The notes below the pieces were generated by a model. The model did not search any database and had not been told where the DNA came from. It was given only the letters and a program-made list of their open reading frames with translations. The translations under genes and the position numbers were made by a program. A stretch of 64,000 nt of DNA, taken from NCBI GenBank assembly GCA_021292165.1, contig CM037880.1, positions 137,642,564 to 137,706,563 on the forward strand, written 5' to 3'. The stretch is from Shinisaurus crocodilurus. Its lineage: Eukaryota; Chordata; Lepidosauria; Squamata; Shinisauridae. Of this stretch, positions 1-12,200 are shown piece after piece (the first letter of the stretch is position 1; each line of letters starts with the position of its first letter).

Positions 1-160
1 TTGCAGGTTTCAGTAATTATAATTCTCCCGGAAGCTTGGTAAACACTTAGCATAATGAGATATAATCATCCTTGGCATCTCTAGGTTATCATGTGAACTG
101 TTGAAAGAGCAACGTTTTCTTACAGTGTTTCTTCCCCCCCACCCCATTTGTGTATTTCAG

Positions 161-298
161 GTCCTCGTGCTTGAAGCAAAGGACAGAATTGGCGGGCGAG
201 TGTGGGACGATAAGAATTTCAGGGGGATCACTGTGGGAAAAGGGGCACAGATTGTTAATGGCTGTGTCAACAATCCAGTAGCGCTAATGTGTGAGCAA
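161..298 (+). CDS. KDM1B: KDM1B coding exon a (first in window)
   Basis: 46 codons in phase 0, starting VLVLEAKDRIGGRVW and ending ALMCEQ. The acceptor is a pyrimidine tract ending TTTCAG at 160 and the donor is GTGGGT at 299. It encodes part of the N-terminal FAD-binding region of the amine oxidase domain. Confidence 0.93.
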
Positions 299-3200
299 GT
301 GGGTTTGCATTCTTATTGATGAAAACATTGTCATTAAGAAGCATATGGATGAATATAGTGATCCTTGCAAACAGTGATCTCTGCTCATTTCGGAGAGGTT
401 TTTCAGGCTCCTGTATCCCGTGGAGAGCCTGAAGGACTTGGACTGAAGATGTCCAAACCCTTAATGGGTAGCTTTGGAAAAGTAGTTGTTCCTCAGCTTT
501 ACTTCAAAATTTGTGAAAGAGCAACAATTAAAGATCTACCTCAAAGGGTTGTTCGGAGGAATGAGATACAGAAAGGTGGTTGCTATCCTTAGGAGCAGGA
601 AATTCTACAGATCTTATTTTTTTATTTTTTTATTTTATTTATTATATTTATACCCCGACTTTTTTTCCTGCAAGGAACCCAAGGCGGCTTACATAATCCT
701 CCTCTCCATTTTATCCTCACAACAACCCTGTGAGGTAGGTTAGGCTGAGAGTCAGTGACTGGCCCAAAGTCACCCAGTGAGTTTCATGCCGAGCGGGGAC
801 TAGAACCCAGATCTCCCCAAGTCCCCAGTCCAACACTCTAACCACTACGCCAGTACTATCGATCAGCTTCTCTGTTCCTAAAGTTCCTTCTCACTTGATA
901 GCTCTGATATACAGTGCTAGTCATTGCTGTTTAGAATGCGGCTCTTCATAGTTCATGTTGTTAGGCTCATAGCAGTTTATTATAATAAATGAAATAATTC
1001 TGATTCCTGGAATATAAAGCCCTCAATGAGGACTTTCAGTTTGTTTGTTTGTTTGTTTGTTTCTTGTTCAGTGCTTGTTTTTGCTGGATCAAGAGAGTTG
1101 TGTTTAAATTCTGGGAAACCTTTTTTGCAACAGCACAGTATTACTTGGGGTTGTTAGTTATCTATGACTATGAATGTTTGCATCCCATAAAAGTAACTTT
1201 GATTATCCCCTTTTCCATCTTAAAAAAACACACACCCTTTCTTTTAAAGCTGGGCATTAAAATGCATAAAATTGGAGAGAAGTGCGACTTGATCCAGGAA
1301 GGTGGAAGGATAACCGATCCTACTATAGATAAGCGCATGGATTTCCATTTCAATTCTATCCTTGATGTTGTAGCAGATTGGAGAAAAGATAAAAACCAGC
1401 ATCATGATATTCCTCTTGGAGGTAAGGAGAAACAACTTAGGGCCCCCAAAAAAGAGAGTATAATGGGGACAAAAGCATACTGTAGCTGTGGAACTAGTAC
1501 CAGATATTTGTGTCTGCTTGCCTTTTGGTTCCTTTGTTTTGTTGACAGAGACTATTAAATCCTTAGCATTCTCACAGAGCTGTGGTAGCACACTCTTTTT
1601 TGACAAAACCTGCTGCCATGCAGTGGGCACTGTTTAGCGACACTTAGGCACTGTTAAATCCTATCAATTTCAGTGGAAAAGACATTTAGCATGTGCTTAA
1701 CTCTGGTTGAAATTGATGGGACTTCAAAGTGCTAAACTTTGGCTGGATCATGCCCATAATATTTGTAAGGATCTTTTTGCACAAAAAGGCTTCATTTTAA
1801 GAAAGGATGTACATTAAAAGTAGCTTTCACTAATTAGGCTGTTGAAAAGGATGAATATGTAAGATAAATGAATAATTATTACTAACCATTGAATAAATGT
1901 ATCATTTGCAGATAAAATCCAGGAGATCTATAAAGTTTTTATTCAGGAATCTGGTATCCAGTTCAGTGAGCTGGAGGAAAAAGTCCTTCAGTTCCACGTC
2001 AGTAATCTTGAATATGCCTGTGGCAGCAACCTCCATGAGGTGAGCATGGGATGTTTGCTCATAACAACAGTCTGATCTGTTTAAAATGTATGCACTTTCA
2101 AGCATCATAAAACGGAGTCCAGATCAGCTGTTTCTGTACTAAGCATAGTTTAGATATGCTGTGGTCTAGAAGTGCTTCTGGACTTTAATAAATCTGGAAC
2201 TGTTATCCAATTGGTTCAGACCATGGATTCTGGGGAAAAATGTGGAAAGACTGCATAGGGCATCAGACAAGGGTGGGGGACCTTTTTTCAGCCTGAGGGC
2301 CAAATTCAATTTTGGAGAGGCTCTCAGGGGCCACATTCCAGTGGCGGATGGGACCAAAGAGGGCAGGGTCAAAAATACCATTTTAATAATAATAATACCA
2401 GCATGTTTTAGCTTAAAGCTCCTACTGCCAGGCACTGAAGCCTTAGGAGAGGCATTCCAACCTTTTAGAATAGGAAAAAAGTTGCACAAAAGCTGGGAAA
2501 CCACCAAATGATTGGTGGTTGGGAAAAGGCAATGGGGCCAGGGAAAGGGGGCATGGCCCTCTGGGAAACCCCAGAGGGCCGGATTGGGACCCCAGGCAAG
2601 CCAGATTCGGCAACTGGGCCTGAGGTTCCCCACCGATGACATAGAGCTAACTTCACACAGTCAGCAGTGGAATCCGTCATAACACTTTTATCGGTCCTTT
2701 TACCTGAGTACATCATGCTGACACGTGCTAGCAAATCCCACCTTTGTTGCCAGACATGAAGATTTTGCCTCAGAAGCCATCCAGACCAAGCTGGAGAGAG
2801 TGCCTTGGAATGCTAAGTCCTAGGCTACAAGCTAGAAGGGATCCCACAGCTGCAACTTGAGATCAGTAGCCTCTCGCTCATATGCCAGAGAGAAGCATGG
2901 AGATTGGCCTGCATAGATAAGAACTGAAAACACACAACAGGAGAGGAAATGTATCAAGCCTAGTTCAGTCTCAGAAACATCCGCTTCCAGTGTTTGTGTG
3001 TTGTAACTGATTGACGAAGGGAATTCTGCTCTCTTTACAGGTTTCTGCACGCTCTTGGGATCACAATGAATTTTTTGCTCAGTTTGCTGGTGATCACACA
3101 CTGCTTAGCTCAGGGTACTCTGCCATAATTGAGAAAATGGCAGAAGGCCTGGACATTCGGTTAAAGGTTCCAGTAAGTATCAAAAAGTGGAAGAGGAGCC

Positions 3201-6200
3201 AGTTTTTGTTTTGTTTTTTGCTTTGCCATAGAGTATTCCATTTTACTAGTGTTTACTTTGGTTCTCTTTGCCTTGGAATGTACATTCCGATGAAACTTAA
3301 CTGCCTGAACTTTCCAGTGTTATTTCCACCAGTGTCCAATATAGTATTTGCTTTGGAACATATGGATGTTTCTTCCTATGGCTTTTTATAATATATTCTA
3401 GAACTTTTCCACATCCTACTCTACATGCTCACTATGTGTTACAATGCCTACTTTGCACCTCATGCTAAACCAGGATTTAGCATTATTGCATGAGCCTCTG
3501 TGAGCCTGAGTGAATCCTTGGCTTGCGCACTTCCCCCTCTCCCTTCTGTGCAACTAGGAGGAAGAATAAACTATGATTCAGTTTCAGTTTCCCCAATTCT
3601 TATTTATTTATTATTACATGTATATCCCACTTTTTTTGCTCAGTTTGCTGGTGATCACACACTGCTTAGCTCAGGGTACTCTGCCATAATTGAGAAAATG
3701 GGTTCTCTTCCAAGGAACCCAAAGTGGCTCACATGGTCCCCCTCCTCTCCATTTCATCCTCATAACAGCACTGTGAGGTAGGTGAGGCTGAGAGTCAGTG
3801 ACTGGCCCAAAGTCACCCAGTGAGCTTTGTGGCCGAGAGGGGACTAGAACTCGGATCTCCCGAGTCCCAGTCCAACACTCTAACGCAGGGCTCTCCAACC
3901 TTGGGTCCCCAGATGTTGCTGGCCTACAGCTCCCAGCATACCCAGCCAGCATGGCTAATGGCAAGGGATTCTGGGATCCGTAGTCCAGGAACATCTGGGG
4001 ACCCAAGGTTGGAGTGCCCTGCTCTAACCACTAAATCACGCTGGCTCTCAACATACAGTGTTATGTACAAATCAGGAATTGTGGTTGAACACAAACTATC
4101 ATCCGTTAAACAAACCAGCGACACGATCCAGTGTTTGTTGTTGGCTTGTTTAGCAACTGATTTGTATGTAACACCGAACCAGGAACTGGAGAAAATGAAA
4201 CTGAATAATAGTTTATGCCTCCTGGCCATGCAGGAGCAGGAGAGGGGAGTGTGTGGGTCTGAGGCTTTGCTCAGAGACCTGTGCATGTAACTCTGTCTTG
4301 TGTGAACATGGCCAGTATACCTTTGGATTTTATTCCTTCAGGTAGGCTGAGAGAGAGATTTGCCTAAGACTACATATATTTTAAAATGTAGGAACAAATG
4401 TTTAGGAAAGATGATGCACCAAAGCAATCTATTGCTCAGACTGCCCCTTTCCAAAGGAAAAAAAAAAAGTGAAAAATAGTTTTCATCCTCCTCCTGATTG
4501 ATCATTCTCATAAGGAGCTGATCCATGAGCAGTTAATTTAACTGTGAACCTCTGTTTTTAGGTTCATTTAATCATCAACTCTTTTTCCCTAAAAAGAAAG
4601 CTGGCGAGTATAGAAAAGCATAGATTACAAAGATTTGTACTAATGTCTTAATAGTATACAAATATGTGTTTCACAACGATGATTCCCCACATCTCTTTTT
4701 AAACAGGTCCGCAGTATTGATTATTCAGGGGAAGAGGTCCAAGTGACTGCAACAGATGGAACTCTGTGGACTGCACAAAAGGTGATGTGTCTCATCCTTC
4801 TCCGCTTCTACTATATATTTTCAAGAGTCAATGTAAAGGCCACATCTTCTCAGAGAGTACAACTTGCCTGATGATAAGGGGATGCTTTGGTTGGAGTACC
4901 TAAGCAAAAATAACTTCACTCTTTGGTCTCCTCAACTACTGGAGCAGGACAGAGCTGTTTACTTAGTTTCAGTTTCCATTTCACCAACCTGCAGCTCCCA
5001 GAGGCCTTTACTGTCACTTCTCAAGGGTGCCCTGATCCTCCCACCACCACTGAATGTCCCCCCCCGATTGTACTCTCAACTCCCTCCTCCAGATATCCTC
5101 ATAGAGATCACTTTCCCTGCTGCTGCTAGCTACAATGAAAGAGAGATCTGTACTAATATTGCGTGTGTGTGCACATGCATGTATGTGTGTGTGCACAACC
5201 GCCCAAGCCAGCATGGCATGTGGTCCTTGGGGCCAAAAAGGTTGTGCACCTGTCTGCAAGGCAAGAAGCCCTAGCAAGTCAGCAAGAGTTCTCCACTGAG
5301 GTGTTTAATATCCATCGGGCTCCAAACTTTCCCAAACAGTATGCGTTTTATATGGGGAAATGTAAAGAGAAGCTGTGATGCAGTAAAACTTCACGGAGTC
5401 CTGAGGTACCTTTTACACCAACACATTTATTCTGGCATGAGCTTTCGTAGGTGAAAGCCTAGTCCAGGAATGGGCAACCTCCAGTCCACAAGCCACCTCC
5501 AGCCCTGGAACTCTCCACTGGCCCTACTCCATGCCCTCCACAATCACCCGGCAGCAGTCCCAGCAGCTGTGATCTTTTGCACAGCATGAAAAAGTCCTCT
5601 TGTGAATGAGAAGCACTTCAGGGATGCTTGGCGGGCTTCGTCTTCATCGGTTCCTCTTGGCAGCACTCGGAAGCCCTCCTGCAAGCGCTCCACCCACCTC
5701 TTCTTTCTCCCAAGGTTGTTTCAAAAATAAATAAATAAATCCTTTTTTTTTGGTCACATCTAAACTAAAAAATCCAAATGATAAGGACTGTAGGGGCCAA
5801 GCATGGAGAAGGGGGTGGCTACCACTGATGGGTGGAATGTTGCACAAGTTAGAGCCAGAGAACGCCAATTTGTTTTCCTGTTCCATTCCTGGTGTGTGGG
5901 CGGCAGGTTGTAACACTGTATTTTCCACTGACAAGAGTGGAATTTAAATGACTAGTGGGTGGAGATTGAAGGAGAGACTGAAGGAACTGGGCATGTGGGG
6001 AGATATGATAGTGCTCTTCAAGAACTTGAAAGGTTGTCTCACAGAGGAGGGCCAGGATCTCTTCTTGATCATCCCAGATTGCAGGACACGGAATAATGGG
6101 CTGAAGTTACAGGAAACCAGATTCCGCCTGGACATCAGGAAACACTTCCTGACTGTTAGAGCAGTACAACAGTGGAATCAACTACCTAGGGAGGTGGTGG

Positions 6201-9200
6201 GCTCTTCCACACTGGAGGCATTCAAGGTGCAGGTGGACAGCCATCTGTCGGGGATGCTTTGACCTGGATTCCTGCATTGAGCAGGGGATTGGACTCGATG
6301 GGCTTGTAGGCCCCTTCCAACTCTACTATTCTATGATTCTATGAATGCTGTGTGTTTCTTGGGGGGAGGAGTTTGAAATGCAGGAAAAGAACCCTCCCTC
6401 CCTGGCTGGAATGTGTTGTTGAACTATGGTAACTGGGTGGGGGTGGGGGAGTGATGCACAGGAAAAAGTCCAGAAAGAACTTCTGCTGGATGGAATGTTT
6501 CCTGGAATTGTGGGTTGTGGGCAAAACCCTACTGCTTTTGCCTTTACTAGTCACATCATTCTCTGCACTTACCATGGTCCCACCCACTTTGGGGTTTGGT
6601 TCCAGCCATTACCACTGAGGTAATGTGGCTCTTGGGCTGAACAAGGGCTGATCCCTGGCCTAATTCTGTTTTCTAAATATGGGAACTGATTTATTTTATC
6701 ATGGTGTTGAGTTACTTCAACTATAGAATAGGAATGGATGGATCAGTCTATTTCCAGTCTGTTTCAGTTTTGCATGTCTTCATTGGTCTGTTCTACCCTG
6801 TTTTTGCATTAACGTGTGATTAAAATAAATAAATTTGTCTATGAATATGTATTAAATACATATTTTCTCACAAAATACCCACTTATAAATATATTTTATC
6901 TAAATGTATGCATGTCTAGACATATTTTATCCAAAAATATGCATTTTAAAGCATGTTTTAGAACTTTTTTGAGCTGAGAACTTGATTGCATGATTTGGAG
7001 TGCAAAATCTGAAGGATAATTGTGTTTTGATCTGCACATTAGTTCCAGAGGTGTGGATCAGGTCAGTTCACATTGGAATTCACGAAGATGGGATTTCTCA
7101 AGCCTCCCTACTGTAGTATAATTAGAGCTACATTTCTTATTCCAGGTTTTAGTGGCTGTACCTCTGACTATACTACAAAAAGGTGCCATCCAGTTTAATC
7201 CAGCCTTGTCAGAGAGAAAAATGAAAGCTATCAATAGTTTAGGAGCAGGAGTCATTGAAAAGGTAAGAATGCATCTTTCATAGGGGGATGTGATTGTGAC
7301 ATGGAATATGAGCTTGCATTCTACTGGATTTGCAGGGAACATTTTGTCATTAGCACTGTGGAGTGGCCAGTTAATGTGAATACAACTTAAGACCAGGCTA
7401 TCTAAAAGACCACATTCTCCCATATGAGCCTTCCCATGTTTTAAGATTTTCTGGGGGCCCTTTTCTCAGTCCTGTCATCATCAGAGGCACATTTGGTGGA
7501 CACCTGAGAGAGGGCCTTCTTGGTAGCTGCTCCCAGTCTCTGGAACTCCCTGCCATGGGTGGCTAGGTTGTCCTTCCACTGGCAGTCAAAGAGGTTTTTA
7601 TTCAGGCAGGCCTTTGGCATGTAAGCTGGTCTGCTGCTGAAGCGGTATTATTGGGTTGGGAGGTGTTTATTTCCTTTATTGTTGTGTTTTTCTAAATTGT
7701 GCTTTTAACTTATTTGATTTTATGTTATGTTTTAATTAAGTCTTTGTTTTAATCTCAATTTTATTATTTTTAGCCACCTTGAGCAGTATTTTTTGGTGGA
7801 AAGGTGGGATAAAAATCTAATAAATACAGTAATACTTTTCACGTATCAGAGCTGCAGAGAAATGACATGATTGCTAAGTGCAGATGTAGAGCACCACATG
7901 TGTAATTTATTTATAAATCTAAATGAATAACCCTGAAGATTTGTGACAGGTAACAAAAGGCTGCCCACCCAACATACAGGCCTGTGGCTCATGCTGGCCC
8001 AGCTTGTCTGAGCGTGGAAAGCTAAGCAGGATCAGGCCTGGTTATTACTTGGATGGGAGACCCCTCCACTAGTTTCCTGCATTGAGCAGGGGGTTGGACT
8101 TGATGGCCTTGTAGGCCCCTTCCAACTCTATGATCTATGAATCTATGAAACCAACCCCAGCACAACAGATTAAAATGATATAAAATTAAAATGATACGGA
8201 AATTTCGCTACTCTTTGCCAACTTGAATCTTGGTCTCCCATATCCCAACCTAACACACTGTCCATACCATGGTTTCAAATAACATAACACCTGTTGTGAC
8301 ATGGCTGAACAGGGTTGTTCAGTGAAAATGGGTGTGCCTGTTTGTGTGTGTTCCTCTGTGAAAATGCACCTACAGTAGAAGGAAATTTGTTCCCTATTAA
8401 TTCCCCCTCCCTTATTTTTTCAAAAACAATGTTGTCTCAGGGCTTACTACAAGTGAGAGCTAAGCTAAATGTAGTTGAGCCTGCTGCTGTATTTACACTG
8501 AAACCATCTGAAGATGCCTTTGGGAACATGTGGTACTCAAACTGCATCTCTTTGCTGGTATTCTTAGATAGGGAGAGTGGAAAAACCGCTGATGAGACTA
8601 ACAGCCAATCCTATGCATATGTATTTGGCAGGGATGTTGAAGAGTCCTTGGTCTCGAGTCACGAGTCGAGTCACGAGTCTTTGGACTCGAGTCCGAGTCC
8701 AAGTCCTTGGTCCAAAATGGTGACTCACGAGTCCTGAGTCACTCCCAAAACTGACTCCACGAGTCCCTATTAAAATCAATGGGGTTTCCCCCCAACAAAA
8801 TAAGGCTACTTCAGATGTGTGGCTTAAATAAATTCTAGGCACAAGTGTGCCTTTTTATTTCAAAACTCTGCAACTGATTTTGGCAAGAACAGACCAGGCA
8901 GACAAACCCAAAATAACCAGGCAGGCAGAGGAGGCAGGGAACCCCAAAGCAGGCAGGCAGAGGCAGCCAAACCCAAAATGTCTGACCCTAACCCAAACCC
9001 CCCACAACAACACATCAATCAAAATAAATCTCAACACATCGTTGGGGCTGCGCTCCTGGTAGCTGTCCATAGTGGCCGAGCAGTGGTGCACCTCGCTTCC
9101 ATGCGCTCTTCACCGGTGATCGCGCTCCTGGCACAGCCAGAAGACTCGTCAACAGCCCAGGGATGTTGATGAGTCCTTGGTCTCGAGTCCCGAGTCGAGT

Positions 9201-12200
9201 CTCGAGTCCCATTAAAAATATTGGGACTCGAATCCGAGTCAAGTCAGAGGGGGGACTCAGTCCGACTCACGAGTCGAGTCCTCGAGTCCAAGTCCCCATC
9301 CCTGGTATTTGGAAGTAAGTCCTACTGAGTTCAGTTCCCCATGTACGTGTGCATAGTATTGCAGCAAAGAGGTAATTCTTAACCCTTTTCTCTAGATTGC
9401 ATTACAGTTTCCTTACAGATTCTGGGACAGCAAAATTCAAGGAGCTGATTACTTTGGCCATGTTCCACCTAGTTCCAGCAAACGTGGACTCTTCAGTGTA
9501 TTCTATGACATGGATCCACAGGTATCTTATATATTGCATGAAGACTGAATGCTGACCTTTCTTATTTTTCAAATTTGAAAAAATTAGAAGCTTTAAAATC
9601 TCTCCTCTTCCCCTTTTTCTTTTGATGCAAATCGGCACTTAAAGAGTTTTCTGTACATCTTCCCAATGTAGAAATCTGACTGATTCATAATGAGATTTGT
9701 ATTAGGAATGTTTGATAATGTTTAAAATGTTTAAAAAAGGAAATTTTAAAGGCACAATTGCAAACAATTCCGACAAGGAAAAAAGGCAGAGGGCAACAGA
9801 AGAAGCCAATGTGGCTTCACAATAAACTCAAAGATGACCTGAAAACAAAAAAGGACACGTATAGGAAGTGGAAGGACAGGCTACAGGGGAAGAGTACAGG
9901 CAGGTAGCACAGAACTGCAGGAATAGTGTCAGGAAGGCTAAAGCTGAGAATGAGCTAAGGTTAGCAAGGAATGCTAAAAGCAACAAAAAAGCTTTCTTCA
10001 GATACATGCACAGTAAAAGAAGAAAGAACTGGTGGTTCAACTACGCAATGAGGATGGCAAATTGATAACAGAAGACAAAGAAAAGGCAGAAGTGTTCAAT
10101 TCCTACTTAGGCTCGGTCTTCTCCCAAAAGAGGGTCTATGACCCCCCTGGCAAACCTGAAGTGCAGACTGAAGGGGCAGGATTGCAGCTTGAGATTGATA
10201 GGCAAATGGTCAAGGAGCACCTGATTACTCTGAACGAGTTTAAATCTCCAGGGCCTGATGAGCTGCATCCTAGAGTAATAAAGGAACTGGCAGAAGAACT
10301 CTCAGAACCACTATTATCTTTGAGAAATCATGGAGGACAGGTGAAGTGCCAGACGACTTGAGGAGGGCAAATGTTGTTCCCATCTTCAAAAAGGGCAAGA
10401 AGGAGGAACCTGGGAACTATAGGCCAGTCAGTCTGACATCAATCCCCGGGAAGATTTTGGAGCAGATTATAAAGAAGTCAGTCTGCAAGCACCTTGAAAA
10501 CAATGCAGTGATTACTAGAAGCCAGCATGGATTTGTCAAGAACAAATCCTGTCAGACTAATCTGATCTCATTTTTTGATCGGGTAACCTCCCTTGTGGAC
10601 TGTGGGAATGCTGTGGACATTATATATCTGGACTTCAGCAAAGCTTTTGACAAAATGCCTCATGATATCCTGATTAGTAAGCTAGCTAAGAGTGGGCTAG
10701 ATGGAACAACTATCAGGTGGATCCACAATTGGCTACAGAATCGGACTCAAAGAGTGCTTATCAATGGTTCCTTCTCAAACTGGGGAGAGGTAACGAGCGG
10801 GGTACCACAGGGCTCGGTCCTGGGCCCGGTGCTCTTCAACATTTTTATTAATGACTTGGATCAGGAGGTACAGGGAATGCTTATCAGATTTGCAGATGAC
10901 ACAAAGTTGGGTGGAACAGCTAATACTCTGGAAGACAGAAACAAAATTCAAAGTGACCTCGATAGGCTGGAGCGCTGGGCCGAAAACAACAGAATGAAAT
11001 TTAATAGGGATAAATGCCAAGTGCTGCACCTAGGAAAAGGAAACCAAATGCAGAGTTACAGAATGGGGGACACTTGGCTCAACAATACTACAAGTGAGAA
11101 GGATCTTGGAATTGTGGTAGATCACAAACTGAATATGAGCCAGCAATGTGATGTGGCTGCAAAGAAGGCAAATGCAATTTTGGGCTGTATTAATAGAAGT
11201 ATAGCTTCCAAATCGCGGGAAGTGATAATTCCCCTTTACTCGGCACTGGTTAGGCCTCATCTTGAGTACTGCGTCCAGTTCTGGGCACCTCACTTTAAGA
11301 AGGACATAGACAAACTGGAGAGGGTTCAGAGGAGGGCAACAAGGATGATAAAGGGACTGGAAACAAGGCCCTATGCGGAGAGACTGAAAGAACTGGGCAT
11401 GTTTAGCCTTCAGAAGAGGAGACTGAGGGGAGATATGATCACACTCTTCCAGTATTTGAAGGGATGTCACACAGAGGAGGGCAAGGATCTCTTCTCGATC
11501 ATCCCAGTTTGCAGGACACGAATAATGGGCTCAAGTTACAGGAACCTAGATTCCACCTAAACATCAGGAAAAATTTCCTGACTGTCAGAGCAATAAGACA
11601 ATGGAATCAACTACCTAGGGAGGTCGTGGGCTCTCCCACTCTGGAGGCATTCAAGGTGCAGCTGGACAGACATCTGTCAGAGATGCTTTGACCTGGATTC
11701 CTGCATTGAGCAGGGGGTTGGACTCGATGGCCTTGTAGGCCCCTTCCAACTCTACTTTTCTATGATTCTATGATACCTTTGATTTTTATTTTTTAATTAG
11801 TTGCCTTGTTATAAGAAGGAAATTAAAAAAAAAGATAGCAAAATTGTTCTACACACACACACACTGCTTCTCACACAGAAAGTGCTTCTTTCAGTAAAGG
11901 CAGTTTACAAGAGGTACCAGTAATCTTTTATGTTTTATGGATTGGTTTAGGAAAGGCAAGTGGAATTACATTATGTAAGACTGTCCTTGTTTCTGTCTTG
12001 TTCTCAGCGTAAATGCAGTGTTCTAATGTCCGTAGTTACTGGTGATGCTGTTGCAACTATTAAGAACTTAGATGACAAACAAGTGCTACAGCAGTGCATG
12101 ATTGTACTCCGTGAGCTGTTTAAGGAACAGGTAGGTCTGTTTTTCTCAAACAACTGGCATGGATGCAACAGAGATTTAAAGCATGTCTTCCACAGGACAC

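Larger units (their letters stand above)
3600..4047 (-). repeat. tRNA-derived SINE, copy 2, carrying two insertions
   Basis: Same SINE family on the minus strand. It is interrupted at 3632-3701 by an exact copy of 70 bp of KDM1B exon d, and at 3886-4021 by a palindromic hAT-like element within its box A region. Its ends are the TATTTATTTATT tail at 3600 and CACGCTGGCT near 4046. Confidence 0.85.

Noticed and set aside
1049..1558. 169-codon frame as an independent gene
   Set aside because: It is intron sequence read through KDM1B exon b; only 1250-1421 is real coding sequence.
3632..3701. Alternative or mutually exclusive KDM1B exon
   Set aside because: The copy lacks an acceptor, a donor and the exon ends, and sits within a SINE.
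7980..8062. A 5S rRNA gene
   Set aside because: Only part of the molecule is present, bases are missing inside, and it runs into a CR1 tail. It is a SINE head, not a functional gene.
8629..9304. CRISPR-like or satellite array from the GAGTC repeats
   Set aside because: The pentamers lack regular spacing, and the hAT ends and 8-bp duplication explain the block.
10775..11470. Minus-strand frames over the CR1 ORF2 copies (also 39988-40683)
   Set aside because: They recur at both CR1 copies only because they oppose the RT frame.
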